Shown piece by piece: positions 63,786 through 64,000 of a stretch of 64,000 nucleotides of DNA. The notes below the pieces were generated by a model. The model was not told the DNA's origin, did not search any database, and worked only from the letters and a program-made list of their open reading frames with translations. Made by a program: the position numbers and the translations under genes. Numbering within the stretch: position 1 is the first letter of the stretch; each line of letters starts with the position of its first letter. This stretch comes from Bacillus vallismortis (GTDB lineage: Bacteria > Bacillota > Bacilli > Bacillales > Bacillaceae): positions 2,676,501-2,740,500 of the forward strand of contig NZ_CP026362.1 of assembly GCF_004116955.1 (NCBI RefSeq), in the 5' to 3' direction.

Positions 63786-63812
63786 AGAGTATGAGAATAC
63801 CTGACAGATCGT
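63786..63812 (-). promoter_or_regulatory. sigma-K-like promoter of yeeK
   Basis: On the minus strand AC (63811-63812), 17 bp, CATACTCT (63786-63793), matching AC-N17-CATANNNT. It lies 33 bp upstream of the yeeK ATG. Confidence 0.6.
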
Positions 63813-63856
63813 ATAGGCGGCCGCCCATATACAGCTCATACAAATTCAAGGGAGAA

Positions 63857-63881
63857 GAAAAAAACAGGCTGTGGCAGCCTG
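63857..63881 (-). terminator. yeeI terminator
   Basis: CAGGCTG / CAGCCTG stem with a 3-nt loop, followed by TTTTTTT on the minus strand, 8 nt past the yeeI stop. Confidence 0.85.
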
Positions 63882-63889
63882 CTCATTTT

Positions 63890-64000
63890 TTATTCACCTA
63901 AATCTACGTTGTGGTACACCTGCTGAACATCTTCCAAATCCTCTAATGCATCAATCAATTTTTCAAACTGTTCCTTCGCATCATCTGGAAGCTCCACTTC
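63890..64000 (-). CDS. yeeI: YebC/PmpR-family protein YeeI, C-terminal part
   Basis: The last 36 codons of a gene continuing beyond the right edge. The tail reads [20 protein letters not shown] followed by [14 protein letters not shown] and a stop, the typical end of YebC/PmpR (DUF28) proteins, putative regulators or translation-associated factors. Position next to yeeK matches B. subtilis yeeI. Confidence 0.88.
   Translation of the reverse strand, partial: EVELPDDAKEQFEKLIDALEDLEDVQQVYHNVDLGE

Noticed and set aside
63249-63804. Long plus-strand frames with Arg/Ser/Pro or Ala/Ile repeats opposite yeeK
   Set aside because: They are mirror images of the 30-bp tandem repeat in yeeK; low-complexity translations with no ribosome binding sites.

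Overview
The window is a chromosomal segment of a Bacillus subtilis-group bacterium. It is close to strain 168 in gene content but not identical to it, and it runs in reverse relative to the usual 168 map. The basis is recognition of many protein sequences and their order: yfmL-yfmM-yfmO/P/Q/R/S/T, yfnA to yfnI, cypD, yetN, yetK, yetJ, yetF, lplDCBA, yetA, yesZ down to yesJ, cotJCBA, yezE, yeeK, yeeI. Gene symbols come from recall of those families and that order; no database was searched. I saw no rRNA, tRNA, CRISPR array or prophage.

Layout. 1-9 kb holds two ABC-F translation factors (yfmM, yfmR), a MerR-controlled efflux pump (yfmP-yfmO), a soluble chemoreceptor with an aldehyde dehydrogenase behind a sigma-D-like promoter (yfmT-yfmS), and the end of a DEAD-box helicase gene. 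9-14 kb holds an amino-acid permease, a HAD phosphatase interrupted exactly at its stop codon by a complete IS3-family element, and an MFS exporter. 14-19 kb is the five-gene yfnHGFED operon (nucleotide sugar synthesis plus glycosyltransferases; spore-surface glycan). 19-26 kb holds a lipoteichoic acid synthase paralogue with a sigma-M-like promoter, the P450-reductase fusion CypD, and yetN.

26-32 kb is the most strain-variable part. The yetL-yetM pair known from 168 is missing and a 45-codon remnant lies at the junction. A Gly/Pro-repeat protein with a sigma-K-like promoter and an IS1182-type transposase occupy the place where I expect yetH-yezD. hmoA follows, with a Fur-like box.

32-59 kb is a rhamnogalacturonan (pectin) utilisation island, all on the minus strand. 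A two-component system (YesM/YesN) and a membrane AraC regulator (YesS) control secreted and cytosolic lyases (YesW, YesX, YetA), acetylesterases (YesT, YesY), an unsaturated-sugar hydrolase (YesR), GH42 and GH4 glycosidases (YesZ, LplD) and two ATPase-less ABC importers (YesOPQ, LplABC). cre sites mark the main promoters. The yesW and lplA promoters share a TTTTTTGCA element exactly 6 bp upstream of the -35, a strong candidate for an activator site.

59-64 kb returns to sporulation: yesJ, cotJABC with a sigma-E-like promoter, and yeeK with a sigma-K-like promoter. Between cotJA and yeeK lies a divergent pair, a TetR regulator and a gamma-resorcylate-decarboxylase-like amidohydrolase, separated by a perfect 21-bp palindrome, in the place where 168 has yesE-yesF. 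A short relic of a manganese-catalase gene lies beside yeeK.
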